Positions 4,795-6,293 of a stretch of 6,293 nucleotides of DNA are shown piece after piece. A program made the position numbers and the translations under genes. Within the stretch, counting starts at the first letter, position 1. Every line of letters starts with the position of its first letter. The notes under the pieces are model-generated. The model did no database searches, was not told where the DNA came from, and saw nothing but the letters and a program-made list of their open reading frames with translations. The stretch spans positions 1 through 6,293 of the forward strand of contig CALTWN010000046.1 of the NCBI GenBank assembly GCA_943913205.1, read 5' to 3'. The DNA comes from an uncultured Bartonella sp. (GTDB lineage: Bacteria; Pseudomonadota; Alphaproteobacteria; Rhizobiales; Rhizobiaceae).

Positions 4795-6293
4795 GTGTCG
4801 CCTAAAAATGAAGCTCAAGAATATTTGCGCGAAAAAATAGATGAAATTGCAGCTACCATTTCGCTTGAAAAATTTAGCAATAAGCCTGGATGGGCGCGAG
4901 CAAACTTTGATTATGGTCGCAATATGCTTCTATTGGCAGAAATTGACAAAAATTTTTTCTCTTGCGATCTTTATGAAGAAGCAATACTGGCATTTAAAAA
5001 TGCTATGATCTTTTACCAAAATAATAACGATATTATAAATAATTGCGCCGCAAGTTTTGCTTTAAGTAGAGGTTTGCGATACTACGCTATACGCAAGGGC
5101 GATCAAGCTGGTCTTGCTTATCTGAAAAAAGCAGATAAATTATTAAAAAAACTACATAATACTTTACAAAATAGTGAATACTATATTCAGCAGGTAATGC
5201 TAAAATGCGAACAAGCAAATTTAATGCGAGATTTTATGCAATTATCGCCTATGCAGAGCCACCTTTTGTATTTGAAAAAATCTATAAATTTATATAAACA
5301 ATCTTTAAATATATTAAGAGTTAAAGAAGATTATACAAATTGGCAACATGTTTTAATATTACTAGGTAATTTATATAGCGAGATGAGTGTCCTGCAAAAT
5401 ACAGAACAAGCTAGTATCTATTTAAAAAATGCCATTGAAGTTTTTGAATCTATCATAAAGGCTACTGATGTAACAGTAAATTCTAAAGATATTGAGCCCC
5501 CTTACGAAAATCTAGTTGCGCATTTAGAACTAGCTTTTCTTTATAGCAGCATGGCTAGAATATCAAATAATGATAAATATATAGCCAAGGCTCTTAATTG
5601 CTTCCAAAAAATTAGCAATAATAACCAATTAAATTTTTCTATTGAAACAATATTACGCATCGAACAAGAAAAAGCATATTTGCTATATAAACATGCAAAT
5701 TTACAAAGTGATTTATATAGTAAAATTACTAGTCTAAAAAAAGCAGCTAGTTTATATAAGATTAATCTTAAACAGCTAGAACAACTCAATTATATTAACG
5801 AAATTATGCAAACATATACTGATTTAAGCAAAATTTTTGATATACTGGCAAATATAGTATTATCTCCTAAAGAAAAAAATATTTATTTAGAAGAGGCTAT
5901 TTCATATTATAAAAAATCTTTAAAATATATTACGGACAAAACAAAACTTATCCTAATTTATAAAAAATTAGCACGTAATGAAGCAACTTTAGCTCTTACT
6001 AATAAAGACAACAATAAATACCTAATGTGCAAATCATACAGACATGCATTACTTTATTTACATAAAGCTCTTAAATTAACAGAAACTAAAAGCCCTGTTT
6101 ATTATAACTTACAATTAAAAATAATTTCTATTATGCGTGATTTAGGAAAATACAACAAGCCTCTTAAAATTTATTATAATGCTGCTATAAAATTTTTAAA
6201 AAATGTACAAGATTCAAATAAATTTTCACTTCATTATAATAAGATAAAACAGGATATTGATAAAATTTTTATAAAAAATAAGTTTAAATACAC
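4795..6293 (+). CDS. TPR-like helical-repeat protein, 3' end outside window
   Basis: An open frame of 499 complete codons runs to the window edge without a stop. An in-frame TAG at 4783 leaves GTG at 4795 as the first start; AGG ends 8 nt before it. The next ATG (4924, residue 44) is less likely because residues 2-43 look coding and helical. There is no signal peptide or membrane segment, so the product is probably cytosolic or an exported effector. It is all-helical, rich in Lys, Asn, Leu, Ile and Tyr, and made of about eight units of 50-53 residues starting at residues 59, 109, 159, 209, 262, 313, 364 and 414. Each opens with a YLxxAIxxY-like helix: YLKKSINLYKQSL, YLKNAIEVFESII and YLEEAISYYKKSL are the clearest. 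The third unit has NWQHVLILLGNLYSEM, resembling the WAxxxxNLG part of long-period TPR repeats common in alphaproteobacteria. That makes it a TPR-type protein-binding scaffold by inference; partner and function are unknown. No enzymatic domain is visible in the part present. Confidence 0.82.
   Translation, partial: MSPKNEAQEYLREKIDEIAATISLEKFSNKPGWARANFDYGRNMLLLAEIDKNFFSCDLYEEAILAFKNAMIFYQNNNDIINNCAASFALSRGLRYYAIRKGDQAGLAYLKKADKLLKKLHNTLQNSEYYIQQVMLKCEQANLMRDFMQLSPMQSHLLYLKKSINLYKQSLNILRVKEDYTNWQHVLILLGNLYSEMSVLQNTEQASIYLKNAIEVFESIIKATDVTVNSKDIEPPYENLVAHLELAFLYSSMARISNNDKYIAKALNCFQKISNNNQLNFSIETILRIEQEKAYLLYKHANLQSDLYSKITSLKKAASLYKINLKQLEQLNYINEIMQTYTDLSKIFDILANIVLSPKEKNIYLEEAISYYKKSLKYITDKTKLILIYKKLARNEATLALTNKDNNKYLMCKSYRHALLYLHKALKLTETKSPVYYNLQLKIISIMRDLGKYNKPLKIYYNAAIKFLKNVQDSNKFSLHYNKIKQDIDKIFIKNKFKY

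Noticed and set aside
4633..4797. tRNA-Leu as an integration site for a mobile element
   Set aside because: tRNA 3' ends are common attachment sites, but no repeat of the tRNA 3' end and no integrase or phage gene is seen in the window.
5541..5789. An 82-codon minus-strand frame inside the repeat-protein gene
   Set aside because: The plus-strand frame is open for 499 codons with regular repeats; the Cys/Leu-rich opposite strand is a by-product of it.

Overview
The window is strongly AT-rich, with long A/T runs even inside genes. It carries a Tol-Pal type operon, a fused YqaA/DsbB membrane protein, one tRNA-Leu and the start of a long helical-repeat protein. Protein features point to an alphaproteobacterium: the order tolQ-tolR-tolA-tolB, the TolA C-terminal domain with two cysteines and a closing YDxWKEVIMNFSP-like motif, and the YqaA and DsbB sequence types. 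The base composition and lysine/asparagine/isoleucine-rich proteins suggest a reduced, host-associated lineage of the Rickettsiales/Holosporales kind. That placement is inference; no 16S or other marker is present.

Layout. From 4514 down to 67 everything is on the minus strand and reads in this order: yqaA-dsbB fusion (4514-3411), tolQ (3366-2656), tolR (2654-2208), tolA (2202-1342), tolB (1326-67). tolQ to tolB are almost contiguous (1, 5 and 15 nt gaps) and are surely one transcription unit. The fusion gene is 44 nt upstream of tolQ. It has its own good promoter, and a second plausible promoter lies at its end just before tolQ. No pal gene is seen in the 66 nt left after tolB, and ybgC, the usual first gene of the operon, is not directly upstream.

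On the plus strand, after a 118-nt AT-rich divergent intergenic region holding a perfect 16-bp A/T palindrome, lie tRNA-Leu(CAA) with an encoded CCA end (4633-4719), a convincing sigma70-type promoter, and a GTG-started gene (4795 to the window edge, at least 499 codons). Its product is an all-helical protein built from about eight units of 50-53 residues, a TPR-like solenoid of unknown function.

How it works together. TolQ and TolR form the proton-driven inner-membrane motor, TolA spans the periplasm, and TolB is the periplasmic propeller that TolA and Pal act on; together they keep the outer membrane attached and constricted at division. DsbB reoxidises DsbA and so feeds disulfides into the periplasm. 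TolA here keeps a cysteine pair (C201/C261) that could be a client. No mobile element, CRISPR array or clearly novel system is visible. The most unusual items are the YqaA-DsbB fusion and the 51-residue-period repeat protein.
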